NCBI GenBank assembly: GCA_023392615.1
Contig: JAEVYT010000046.1
Location: 1 to 62,945, forward strand
Length of the DNA: 62,945 nucleotides
Source: Bacillota bacterium
Lineage (GTDB): Bacteria > Bacillota > Clostridia > Lachnospirales > Lachnospiraceae
Reading direction: 5' to 3'
Below, piece by piece: positions 35,436 through 43,837 of this stretch. Position numbers and translations under genes: made by a program. A model generated the notes under the pieces. It was not told the DNA's origin, ran no database searches, and was given only the letters and a program-made list of their open reading frames with translations. How positions within the stretch are numbered: the first letter of the stretch is position 1; every line of letters begins with the position of its first letter.

Positions 35436-36449
35436 ATGACAGCATTTATTGATCCAAAAACTGTACCACAGAGAAAATTATATACAGGTGATTACATACC
35501 GGGAATCGGCATGGGTACTTTCGGCTCTGATCGTTTTACTCCCGATCAAGTTTCTGCAGCTGTTGCAGGCGCAATTGAAGTAGGATATCGTTTATTTGAT
35601 TGTGCTGCAGTGTATGGGAACGAAGATCTTATCGGTAAAGTTTTTGAAGCTGCTTTTGAGAAGGATACGGTAAAAAGAGAAGAGCTTTTCATAACAACTA
35701 AGGTATGGAATGACATGCATGGTAAGGGAGATGTGTTACTCTCTTGTGTAAAAAGCTTAAGCGATTTACGTCTAGACTATATTGATTTATTCTTTGTTCA
35801 TTGGCCATTTCCTAATTATCATGCACCGGGTTGTGATGGAGATTCCAGAAATCCTGATTCAAAACCCTTCAGTGTGGAGGAATTTATGAAAACCTGGAAA
35901 CAATGTGAAAGATTAGTAGAGATGGGTCTTGTGAAGCACATAGGTATGTCAAATATGACCATTCCGAAATTGGAAGCAGTACTTCCTCTTTGCAAGATTA
36001 AACCGGTAGCTATTGAAATGGAATTACATCCATGCTTCCAACAGCCTGAGTTATATGATTACTGTATCGCACATGGGATTCAGCCAATTGGATTCTGTCC
36101 GATCGGTTCACCTACAAGACCGGATCGTGATAAATCAGACGATGATGTGGCAGATATCCAAGTACCTGAGTTGGTTGAAATTGCAAAGGCACACAATGTA
36201 CATCCTGCGGTAATATGCTTAAAATGGGCTGTGCAAAGAGGTCAAATTCCAATTCCATTCTCCGTTCATGAGAATGAATATGTAAGTAATTTAAGATGTA
36301 CCACAGAGGATCCATTAACAGACGAAGAAATGGCTATATTAAAGACAATCGATAAAAATAATCGTTTAATAAAAGGTCAAGTGTTCCTATGGGAAGGCGC
36401 AAAAGGCTGGGAAGATCTATGGGATCTTGATGGAACAATAACAAAATAA
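35436..36449 (+). CDS. Aldo/keto reductase (aldose reductase type)
   Basis: 337 aa. (beta/alpha)8 NAD(P)H-dependent reductase. Catalytic residues are visible: Asp and Tyr in LFDCAAVYGNEDLIG, Lys in TTKVWND, His in FFVHWPFPN. It reduces an aldose to its alditol or works in reverse. As last gene of the LacI-controlled operon it would provide the polyol that the kinase and dehydrogenase then use. The start follows AAAGGAG. Confidence 0.9.
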   Translation: MTAFIDPKTVPQRKLYTGDYIPGIGMGTFGSDRFTPDQVSAAVAGAIEVGYRLFDCAAVYGNEDLIGKVFEAAFEKDTVKREELFITTKVWNDMHGKGDVLLSCVKSLSDLRLDYIDLFFVHWPFPNYHAPGCDGDSRNPDSKPFSVEEFMKTWKQCERLVEMGLVKHIGMSNMTIPKLEAVLPLCKIKPVAIEMELHPCFQQPELYDYCIAHGIQPIGFCPIGSPTRPDRDKSDDDVADIQVPELVEIAKAHNVHPAVICLKWAVQRGQIPIPFSVHENEYVSNLRCTTEDPLTDEEMAILKTIDKNNRLIKGQVFLWEGAKGWEDLWDLDGTITK

Positions 36450-36464
36450 TTTTTGCTAGCAAGG

Positions 36465-36517
36465 GGGCTATTGCTAATCAGCTTCCCCGTTTACTGCTTG
36501 ATTACCCGCAATAGCCC
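36465..36517 (+). terminator. Terminator of the sugar operon
   Basis: Arms GGGCTATTGC (36465-36474) and GCAATAGCCC (36508-36517). Confidence 0.75.
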
Positions 36518-36573
36518 TATATAATATAAATTTGATGAATTTTATGATTCTTTTTATATGACATTATTGATTA

Positions 36574-36623
36574 AAATGACGTGTTACAATATAGTTTTAA
36601 GATTATATTGTAACACGTCATTT
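36574..36623. terminator. Perfect 20-bp inverted repeat, terminator
   Basis: Arms 36574-36593 and 36604-36623 are perfect complements (core GACGTGTTACAATATA). The stem is flanked by A and T runs and serves the convergent operons. Its core shares GTTACAAT/ATTGTAAC with the long stem at 9783-9852. Confidence 0.85.
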
Positions 36624-36670
36624 ATCATTTTTTAAGTCTGTCATTTATCATTTTTAAGTCTGTCATTTTA
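36616..36670. repeat. Short direct repeats beside terminator
   Basis: GTCATTTATCATTTTT(T)AAGTCT occurs twice in tandem, followed by a partial third copy, beginning inside the right arm of the inverted repeat. Confidence 0.8.
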
Positions 36671-36700
36671 TTGTTTTTTTAATCTTTTATTAATCATATC

Positions 36701-37315
36701 TTATTTTTTTCCCACCATGATAAAGAGGGAATAATCCACGTCACCATGCTCCATTCTCTTAATATCATAATAAAATACGTGGGAGCTTACGTCATGAAAT
36801 CCGACATCTGCTAACTGCTGACCTAATTCTATCTGATTAAATCCATTATGTCCGTTAAAATCGCTCTCAGATTTGTGGAAACTACCATCCTCCTCCACGA
36901 GATCGACAATACAGATATACCCTCCATCATTGATCATACTATGTAACGTTTGCAAGGTTGATTTTGTATCGATTATATGATGCAAGACCATGGATGTATA
37001 GATTAAATCGTGTTTCTGAGGGATGAGCTCTGGATGCGCTATGATATCGCCTAGAACGGCATCCATATTTGTAGCATGATTTGCCCTGATTTTTTGATGT
37101 AACACATCAATCATGCCCTCTGATGTATCGGTTAGGGTAATGTGCATTAATTGTTTCATCAGATTAAAACTGATTAATCCTGTGCCACATCCAAATTCCA
37201 TTGCTAGATAATTGTTTTTAAGAGGTATGTTATTGCTTATTTCATCTGCTATTTTTTTTGCACGTTGGATTCGATCGATTGAATCCCAAATAGCAGCTTT
37301 TTGATTAAAATTCAT
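36701..37315 (-). CDS. Class I SAM-dependent methyltransferase
   Basis: 204 aa. The SAM-binding motif LAMEFGCGTGLISFNL lies near residue 40, with an acidic second-strand end (ITLTDTSEGMIDVL) and motif VLHHI in the middle. A small-molecule methyltransferase of the UbiE-like fold; the substrate is unknown. It is the last gene of the minus-strand redox operon headed by the iron-dependent dehydrogenase, 154 bases after the SDR gene. Confidence 0.85.
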   Translation of the reverse strand: MNFNQKAAIWDSIDRIQRAKKIADEISNNIPLKNNYLAMEFGCGTGLISFNLMKQLMHITLTDTSEGMIDVLHQKIRANHATNMDAVLGDIIAHPELIPQKHDLIYTSMVLHHIIDTKSTLQTLHSMINDGGYICIVDLVEEDGSFHKSESDFNGHNGFNQIELGQQLADVGFHDVSSHVFYYDIKRMEHGDVDYSLFIMVGKK

Positions 37316-37468
37316 TGGGTGTATCCTTCCTGTTACAGAATATGCAACCTAAGTACCAACGACTTCATACAGTTGCTTATGATCTAAGTTTTGTGGCTCT
37401 TAAGACAAGTTTATGATGTACATATTGATAGTTATAATTTTTGAAAAGAGCCTTTGATAAACATTTAT

Positions 37469-38488
37469 TTATTGTGTTAATTGCTGTTTTGTAACCTCGA
37501 GAGCTTCGATGATACGATCACACCATAGGTCGAATTCATCGTCGGGCTGTTGACAATCTTCATGAGTTAGAACATAACGAAGTGTCTGTGCAATTCCTTC
37601 ATCAAAGCGTGTAGTAGCAGCGAAGGAAGGTACGAGGCGTTTTAATTTGCTATTATCAAAAACAACCGAGTTGGATTTATCACCAATTAATCCGCCTTTG
37701 AAATCATATTTGCCAACTGCGTCCAAGAAATCTGAGGGAACATAATAGGGCTTAAATTCTACTCCTAGACTATCGGCAATACATTTGTAAATCTGATTCC
37801 AAGTTAAGGATTCATCTGACGTGATTTGAACTGCTTCGCCGATTGCATGAAGATTACCTAATAAGCCAATAAATCCTTTTGCAAAATCACTATTATGAGT
37901 CATAGTCCATAGGGAGGTTCCGTCACCATGGATGATAACCGGTTTTCCATCCATCATTCTCTTGATTACCTGCCAGCTACCGTTATCGCCATGCACACCG
38001 AGTGGAACGGAACGCTCATCATAGGTGTGGCTTGGTCTGACTATTGTCACAGGGAAGCCATTCTCACGATACATATTCATAAGAAAGTCCTCACAGGCAA
38101 TCTTGTTTCTTGAGTATTCCCAGTAAGGATTGGAGAGAGGGGTTCCTTCTGTTATTCTATAATCACTCAATGGTTTTTGATAAGCGGAGGCTGAACTGAT
38201 GAATACAAATTGTTTGGTTCTGCCTTTGAATAAACGGTAATCTCGTTCTAGCTGAGAGGGAACAAAGGCAATAAAGTCTGCAACCACATCAAAATGCATA
38301 TCTTTTATTTTGGATGCAACTTCCTCTTCGTTGTTTATATCAGCCTGAATCAGATTAACACGATCTGAAAGCATGTCATTACGATTACCACGGTTAATTA
38401 AATAGAGCTGATGATTATTGTCTTCAAGTATTTGTTTTGTAATAGCGGTACTGATAATCCCTGTTCCGCCTATGAATAATATTCTCAT
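37469..38488 (-). CDS. NAD-dependent epimerase/dehydratase (extended SDR)
   Basis: 339 aa. Rossmann start LFIGGTGIISTAITKQIL, Ser in FVFISSASAYQKP and the Tyr-x3-Lys pair in YSRNKIACE. Similar proteins are annotated as NAD-dependent epimerases or mRNA-binding-like SDR proteins. The substrate is unknown, but it lies among an AKR, an Fe-ADH and a methyltransferase in one operon. Confidence 0.82.
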   Translation of the reverse strand: MRILFIGGTGIISTAITKQILEDNNHQLYLINRGNRNDMLSDRVNLIQADINNEEEVASKIKDMHFDVVADFIAFVPSQLERDYRLFKGRTKQFVFISSASAYQKPLSDYRITEGTPLSNPYWEYSRNKIACEDFLMNMYRENGFPVTIVRPSHTYDERSVPLGVHGDNGSWQVIKRMMDGKPVIIHGDGTSLWTMTHNSDFAKGFIGLLGNLHAIGEAVQITSDESLTWNQIYKCIADSLGVEFKPYYVPSDFLDAVGKYDFKGGLIGDKSNSVVFDNSKLKRLVPSFAATTRFDEGIAQTLRYVLTHEDCQQPDDEFDLWCDRIIEALEVTKQQLTQ

Positions 38489-38573
38489 ATGTCTTTACAC
38501 TCCTCATATAATGTGTCATAGATTTATAGAAAAGTTCATAATCTATGCTAGTTTTAAATGCTGTGGATTTGTT

Positions 38574-39491
38574 TTACGGCAATTTGTTTCCGGCGGAAAT
38601 GTATATTTGATACCATTCTTCCCTTGTTAGATAGATATCAGATGCCTTACAGATTTCCTCCAAACGATTCGAATTCATCGTTCCAATTACAGGCTGCATA
38701 TTAGCAGGATGGCGAAGAAGCCAAGCAATGGCAATCGTAGTATTGGTAACATTATATCTTTCTGCTATTTGATTTACGGTTTTATTAAGCTCAGGAAATT
38801 TATCATTATCAAGGAATACGCCCTCAAAGAAACCATACTGGAACGGAGACCAAGGCTGAATAGTAATGTCATGAACTCTGCAATAATCAAGAATACTTCC
38901 ATCACGATCGATTGCATTATCAGTAAGCATATTTACCTCAAGACCGTTACCGATCATGGTTGCATTGGTTATACTTAGCTGTAATTGATTTGCTACAATG
39001 GGTTGTTTAACGAATTTTTGCAATAGCATAATCTGCATCGGCTTTTGATTGGATACACCAAAGTGGCGAACCTTACCTGAGGTCTCAAGCTTATCAAATG
39101 CGGCAGCAACTTCCTCAGGCTCAACCAAAGCATCCGGTCGGTGTAGTAATAATACATCCAGATAGTCGGTTCTTAATCTTTTTAAGATACCGTCAACTGA
39201 AGCTAGAATATGTTCTTTTGAAAAATCAAACATGCCGGGGCGGATGCCACATTTGGATTGAAGGATAATATTTTCACGAATCTGGGGTGACATATGAATT
39301 GCATCTGCAAATATCTTCTCACATTCACCAGCTCCATACACATCTGCATGGTCAAAGAAATTAGCACCTAACTCCAGTGATTTTTGTACGAAAGCCTCCG
39401 CCTTCTGAGATTCAATACTATTAATTCTCATGCAGCCGACTGCAATATTCGGTACCGATAGTCCACTTTTACCTAGAGGTATATTTTTCAT
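38574..39491 (-). CDS. Aldo/keto reductase (YdhF-like)
   Basis: 305 aa. Tyr in FFDHADVYGAGECE, Lys in ILQSKCGIRPG, His in VLLLHRPDAL, and C-terminal IGTMNSNRLEEI for NADP binding. NAD(P)H-dependent reductase of aldehydes or ketones. Second gene of the operon under the MerR promoter at 40784, so probably part of an aldehyde-stress response. Confidence 0.9.
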   Translation of the reverse strand: MKNIPLGKSGLSVPNIAVGCMRINSIESQKAEAFVQKSLELGANFFDHADVYGAGECEKIFADAIHMSPQIRENIILQSKCGIRPGMFDFSKEHILASVDGILKRLRTDYLDVLLLHRPDALVEPEEVAAAFDKLETSGKVRHFGVSNQKPMQIMLLQKFVKQPIVANQLQLSITNATMIGNGLEVNMLTDNAIDRDGSILDYCRVHDITIQPWSPFQYGFFEGVFLDNDKFPELNKTVNQIAERYNVTNTTIAIAWLLRHPANMQPVIGTMNSNRLEEICKASDIYLTREEWYQIYISAGNKLP

Positions 39492-39578
39492 ATTATATAG
39501 TCCTTTCCCTTATATATAGGCCTCATGAATAGTTACAATGCCCATATTTTTATGTTAATAATATAACGTTATCAGTGA

Positions 39579-40748
39579 TTAACGGTAAGATGCTTCATAG
39601 ATTGCAATACAATCCTCAAGGGATACCGGAGCAGGATCTACTTCGAATAAACCGCCCATGGTTTCAAACGCATTTTTCGCTAACGTAGGAATCTCTTCCT
39701 TAGTAATGCCGTAATCAGACATCTTAAGTTCATTTACATTACAAGCTTTTTGTAAGTCTACCAGTTCCTCCACAAAATCCATCGGATCGTTCGCATTGAT
39801 CCTACCCATAGCTTTTGCCATATCAATCATACGAGCGTCGCATACATGCTTCTTTGCAAAGAAGGTAAAGTAAGCCTTGCTGATCATAATAAGACCTGCT
39901 CCGTGAGGTAAATCGGGATGGTAAGCACTCATCGCATGTTCCAAGGAATGTTCAGAAGTACATCCTGAGGTGGATTCTACCATTCCTGCCAGTGTATTGC
40001 CAAGTGCAACCTTTTCTCTGGCATTAAGATTTGAACCGTCCTTCACTGCGTCTGAAAGATTCTTCGCTAACAATTCTATCGCCTTCAAGCTGTATAGGTC
40101 ACTCATTGTATTCGCTGTTATGTTGATATAACCTTCGGTGCTATGGAACAGTGCATCAAAGCCCTGATATGCGGTTAAGTGAGGGGGTACCGTTAACATA
40201 AGTTTAGGATCGACAACAGATAGTACAGGGAATGTTTTGGCATAACCGAAACCAATCTTTTCGTTCGAGTCATCCTTGGTAATTACGGTCCAGGGATCGG
40301 CTTCAGTACCGGTACCTGCTGTGGTTGTAATGGCTACAATTGGTAGCGGGTCATTTGGTACCGGAAGACCTTTTCCGCTGCCGCCTCCAATATAATCCCA
40401 ATAGTCGCCTTCATTTGTCGCCATCACAGCGATGGATTTTGCAGCGTCAATACTGCTGCCGCCACCTAACCCGATTACAAAATCACAGTTTTCCTGTTTT
40501 GCCAGTGCAGCACCCTCCATGACATGACTTTTAATAGGATTCGGTAATATTTTATCAAATACAACAGATTGAACCCCGCCTAAGCGAAGTTGTTCTTCTA
40601 CCATTTGTAAGTATCCATTTGCTCTCATTGATTTACCGGAAGAAATAACGACTAAGGCTTTTTTCCCCGGTAAAGACTCCTCGTGGAGTTCCTTCAGCTT
40701 TCCGTTTCCAAATAATATTTTTGTTGGAATAAAATAATTAAAATTCAT
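39579..40748 (-). CDS. Iron-containing alcohol dehydrogenase
   Basis: 389 aa. Starts FNYFIPTKILFGNGKLKEL, NAD motif GLGGGSSIDAAKSIAV, and metal ligands in the region TSEHSLEHAMSAYHPDLPHG. Reduces aldehydes to alcohols, as in YqhD or butanol dehydrogenases. First gene downstream of a MerR-type promoter, divergent from the regulator. This matches the AdhR-adhA arrangement of aldehyde-responsive loci. Confidence 0.92.
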   Translation of the reverse strand: MNFNYFIPTKILFGNGKLKELHEESLPGKKALVVISSGKSMRANGYLQMVEEQLRLGGVQSVVFDKILPNPIKSHVMEGAALAKQENCDFVIGLGGGSSIDAAKSIAVMATNEGDYWDYIGGGSGKGLPVPNDPLPIVAITTTAGTGTEADPWTVITKDDSNEKIGFGYAKTFPVLSVVDPKLMLTVPPHLTAYQGFDALFHSTEGYINITANTMSDLYSLKAIELLAKNLSDAVKDGSNLNAREKVALGNTLAGMVESTSGCTSEHSLEHAMSAYHPDLPHGAGLIMISKAYFTFFAKKHVCDARMIDMAKAMGRINANDPMDFVEELVDLQKACNVNELKMSDYGITKEEIPTLAKNAFETMGGLFEVDPAPVSLEDCIAIYEASYR

Positions 40749-40783
40749 AATACAATACTCCTTTCAATTCTTTAACTAAATTA

Positions 40784-40814
40784 ACTATATCCCTTAGAGT
40801 TGACTCAAAGTCAA
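40784..40814 (-). promoter_or_regulatory. MerR-type promoter with AdhR-like operator
   Basis: Minus-strand TTGACT (40809-40814) and TATAGT (40784-40789) are 19 bp apart, the long spacer MerR regulators need. The dyad CTTAGAGTTGACTCAAAG (40793-40810) fits CTTnGAGTnnACTCnAAG. The divergent merR gene has its own TTGAAA (40822-40827) and TAAAAT (40844-40849), spacer 16. Confidence 0.85.
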
Positions 40815-40894
40815 GCAATAATTGAAAATATTCAAAACTATGTTAAAATGGATATAACGCATGACTATATTATTAGAAAGACCAGGGGAGAATT

Positions 40895-41269
40895 ATGTTT
40901 ACAATCAAGCAGATTTCAGAAAAAACAAACTTAACGGAGCACACCCTAAGATATTATGACAGAGAAGGACTCATTCCATTAATTACGAGAACGAAAAGCG
41001 GTATTCGTCAATTCTCAGAAGATGATTTGGAATGGATTAATCTTATCTGTTGTTTAAGAAATTCCGGTATGCCGTTGCAGGAAATCAAAGAATTTATGCA
41101 GCTATGTTTAAAGGGTAAGGATTCTCTGGAAGAGAGAAGAGAGTTATTAATAAAACACCGCTCCAGAATACAGGAGCAAATGAAGAATCTTGATAACAGT
41201 CTTAACATTGTTAATTTTAAAATTGACCACTATAAAGAGATTGGAATATTTCATATCGACAAGAAATAG
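40895..41269 (+). CDS. MerR family regulator, AdhR/NmlR-like
   Basis: 124 aa. Winged HTH at the N-terminus (IKQISEKTNLTEHTLRYYDREGLI) and a coiled dimer helix at the C-terminus. A CysCys pair at residues 52-53 (ICCLRNSGMPL) falls where aldehyde-sensing AdhR has its reactive Cys52. It is divergent from the redox operon and should activate it through the 19-bp-spacer promoter when the thiol is modified. Confidence 0.9.
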   Translation: MFTIKQISEKTNLTEHTLRYYDREGLIPLITRTKSGIRQFSEDDLEWINLICCLRNSGMPLQEIKEFMQLCLKGKDSLEERRELLIKHRSRIQEQMKNLDNSLNIVNFKIDHYKEIGIFHIDKK

Positions 41270-41278
41270 TGTAAAAAA

Positions 41279-41327
41279 ATGCTGTAAAGGTGTGATTGGA
41301 TACATCTTTATAGCATCTTTTTTTGTG
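41279..41327 (+). terminator. Terminator after merR gene
   Basis: ATGCT...TAAAG stem with complement ending AGCAT at 41316, followed by a run of seven T. Confidence 0.75.
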
Positions 41328-41341
41328 GTATTCTTCCTAAT

Positions 41342-42139
41342 CTATAGAATAAAAGTAGCTACCACCCAACATACCGTAGATGTAATATATCGCTTGAAAA
41401 TATTCACCTTGATTGGTCTGAAATATAGAGTACCAGGAGAAAACCACTTCTTATCTAACCAGTATTGATAGTCGGCTGTATGAATTTTTCGCTTCCAATA
41501 TCTTTTTTGAATACCGAAGCTAATTAAAGAATATAAAGATACTGATTCCTTGTGGTAGGTTCTAGTAAGTGGAATCATTCGCTTAGTGATTAAAGCAGCA
41601 TAGTTTTTATCAAAATCAGAAGTATTAAAATCAGAAGTATTAAAATCAGAAGTATTAAAATCTTCACCTATTATAAAATTATCATATGAGATAACACTTC
41701 CTCCCCATGAGGTGATAGCTCTTGTGATTGTCTTAATTCCATGCTTTGATGCTTTGGCAGCAGAAGTAGTAAATACATATACAGATTTGCCGTCAAGGAA
41801 TGGTCTATGGCAGTTAAAAGCCATCCGGTCCAACCAATTTTTAAATCCCCCGGACACATCCTCCACACAGATAGGACTACCAATTATTATAATATCTGCA
41901 TTCTCCATTCTGCTTTTGATATCCAACAAATCATCCTTGTGAGGACACTTGGTTTCGGATAACTTAAAACATAATCTACATCCCTTGCACCAATCAAGGT
42001 TACTGTGATAAATAGATATTCTGTCATATGTGACATTTTCTTCTTGGGATACAACGTTTAGCTTTTTTTTACATTGGTCAAGGATAAACTGCGTATGACC
42101 GGATTTTCTTGGACTGCCACAGATCTCTAATATCTTCAT
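41342..42139 (-). CDS. Flavodoxin-like NAD(P)H-dependent FMN reductase
   Basis: 265 aa. The N-terminus KILEICGSPRKSGHTQFIL is the FMN phosphate-binding loop, and a four-Cys segment (WCKGCRLCFKLSETKC) may bind metal or Fe-S. IIIGSPICVEDVSGGFKNWLDR is the second FMN loop. At about residues 160-175 a DFNTS unit is repeated three times. The tail of about 85 residues is longer than usual and ends in a hydrophobic stretch (TSTVCWVVATFIL), perhaps a membrane anchor. Reductase substrate unknown. Confidence 0.82.
   Translation of the reverse strand: MKILEICGSPRKSGHTQFILDQCKKKLNVVSQEENVTYDRISIYHSNLDWCKGCRLCFKLSETKCPHKDDLLDIKSRMENADIIIIGSPICVEDVSGGFKNWLDRMAFNCHRPFLDGKSVYVFTTSAAKASKHGIKTITRAITSWGGSVISYDNFIIGEDFNTSDFNTSDFNTSDFDKNYAALITKRMIPLTRTYHKESVSLYSLISFGIQKRYWKRKIHTADYQYWLDKKWFSPGTLYFRPIKVNIFKRYITSTVCWVVATFIL
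41619..41665. repeat. 15-bp in-frame tandem repeat
   Basis: Three near-perfect copies of AAAATCAGAAGTATT encode the DFNTS repeats. The length is a multiple of three, so expansion would keep the frame. Confidence 0.9.
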
Positions 42140-42351
42140 GATAATTAGTCGCTCCTTTTTAACTTAGTATTTATGGTTCCACGGGATAGATAAAACCGAT
42201 AAAGGTGAAAGTTATTTAACTAATATTAATCGTATAATATATGGTTATTAATGTCAAATCATAACAAACCCAATACCAAATATCTATAAGCGAATTCATC
42301 GATTTCTATGTTTGCTCATATAATAGTATGATGATACGATCGGAGTTAGCT

Positions 42352-43701
42352 ATGGAAATATATGTAGTGCAAGCAGGGGATACGATTAGATCAATAGCGG
42401 AAAAATATAATAAATCTGTAGAACAATTAATAGAGGAGAACGGGATACAAAATCCTGCGGAACTGGTGGTAGGACAATGTATCGTTATTGCGTATCCACA
42501 GGTTACCTATGTTGTTGGGGAAGGTGACTCTTTGGAGTCGATTTCAAAAGCTTATAATACATCGATTATACAGCTATTAAGAAATAATCCGTATTTATCA
42601 GAGAGTGAATATATTTATCCGGGAGAGACGTTAATCATCAGCTATGGAGATAATCGAACAAGATTAATGACAAACGGATACACAAATCCATTTATTGATC
42701 GGAAAGTGCTAAAGAGAACCTTACCATTTCTTACTTATTTAACCATATTTGGATATGAGTTAACTGCTGACGCCGAGATTAATGAGCCTGATGTAGATGA
42801 TATCATTCAGATGTCTAAGGATTATGGGGTAGCTCCTATTATGCTGGTTTCAACATTGTCTTATGAAGGAGTAGGAAGTGCGGAGTCTGCATTTAATGTT
42901 ATATATAATCAGGAAGCTACAGATCGTTATATTAATAACATACTGGCGATATTAAAAAGAAAAGGGTTAAGTGGGGTAGGTATCATCTTATCTTATTTAT
43001 ATTCAGAAAATGTAGATGCTTACAATGAATTCGTAGAAAAAGTTACTAAGCGGATTAACTACCAGGGATATATTGTAGTAGTTTCAATTCCGCCGGTTTT
43101 ACAAGTGAAAGATGGGTCGATTACATTTGAGAAGATTGATTATTCCGTGATTGGGAAAACTGCAAATCAAGTCATTGCAATGAATTATAATTGGGGATAT
43201 AATCCCGGACCACCATCGCCACCGGCGTCCGTATCACTAATTGAAGAATTTATGAATTATTTGGTTACTATGATACCACCTGAAAAGATAATGATTGGAC
43301 TTCCTTTAATCGGATATGCATGGAAATTACCCTTTATAATAGGGGTATCGCAGGCAGTATCTCTAAGCTATAATGCAATTATAACTCTGGCCGTAGAGAA
43401 TAATGTAGTGATTCAATTTGATGAAAGATCCCAAAACCCTTATTTCTCTTATATACAAATGGAAGTAAATATTCCTAGAAAATATGAGGTGTGGTTTGTG
43501 GATGCAAGAACAATGAATGCATTTATTGATCAGTCAATCCAATTTAAAACTCTGGGAATTGCTATATGGAATATAATGATATATTTGCCACAATTATGGC
43601 TTATTATCAACTCACAATATGATATTATTACGCTGCAACAAGAAAGACCGGCTTCTCAATCCATTACTGAAGATACAGGTAAATTAGATATCTGTAATTA
43701 A
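42352..43701 (+). CDS. LysM-GH18 protein, catalytic motif lost
   Basis: About 449 aa. Two LysM domains (residues ~2-47 and 51-98) bind peptidoglycan. The remainder is a GH18 barrel like the spore-germination proteins YaaH/SleL. The GH18 active-site strand should read DGxxxDFE; here it is SGVGIILSYLYSEN (residues 207-220), so the catalytic Glu is Ser214 and the second Asp is Ile212. It may be a non-enzymatic cell-wall binder. I start at ATG 42352 after CGGAG. No signal peptide, as in spore-coat YaaH-type proteins. Confidence 0.85.
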   Translation: MEIYVVQAGDTIRSIAEKYNKSVEQLIEENGIQNPAELVVGQCIVIAYPQVTYVVGEGDSLESISKAYNTSIIQLLRNNPYLSESEYIYPGETLIISYGDNRTRLMTNGYTNPFIDRKVLKRTLPFLTYLTIFGYELTADAEINEPDVDDIIQMSKDYGVAPIMLVSTLSYEGVGSAESAFNVIYNQEATDRYINNILAILKRKGLSGVGIILSYLYSENVDAYNEFVEKVTKRINYQGYIVVVSIPPVLQVKDGSITFEKIDYSVIGKTANQVIAMNYNWGYNPGPPSPPASVSLIEEFMNYLVTMIPPEKIMIGLPLIGYAWKLPFIIGVSQAVSLSYNAIITLAVENNVVIQFDERSQNPYFSYIQMEVNIPRKYEVWFVDARTMNAFIDQSIQFKTLGIAIWNIMIYLPQLWLIINSQYDIITLQQERPASQSITEDTGKLDICN

Positions 43702-43720
43702 ATTGATTAGAGGTATTATT

Positions 43721-43825
43721 CTCATATGAAGCAGATCTATGTTAAATTGTAATAATCTCATATGAAGCAGATTTATTAAATTGTATAAACTCTTATGAAG
43801 CAGATTCATGTTGAATGATATAAAA
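43721..43825. repeat. Three imperfect ~34-bp direct repeats
   Basis: Units beginning CTCATATGAAGCAGAT at 43721 and 43757 and CTCTTATGAAGCAGAT at 43790, with similar AT-rich tails. They lie between convergent genes. Spacing (36 and 33) is irregular and the copies diverge. Confidence 0.85.
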
Positions 43826-43837
43826 TACGAATGAAAC

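Noticed and set aside
43721..43825. Possible CRISPR array
   Set aside because: Only three diverged units, no unique spacers of constant size, and no cas genes in the window.
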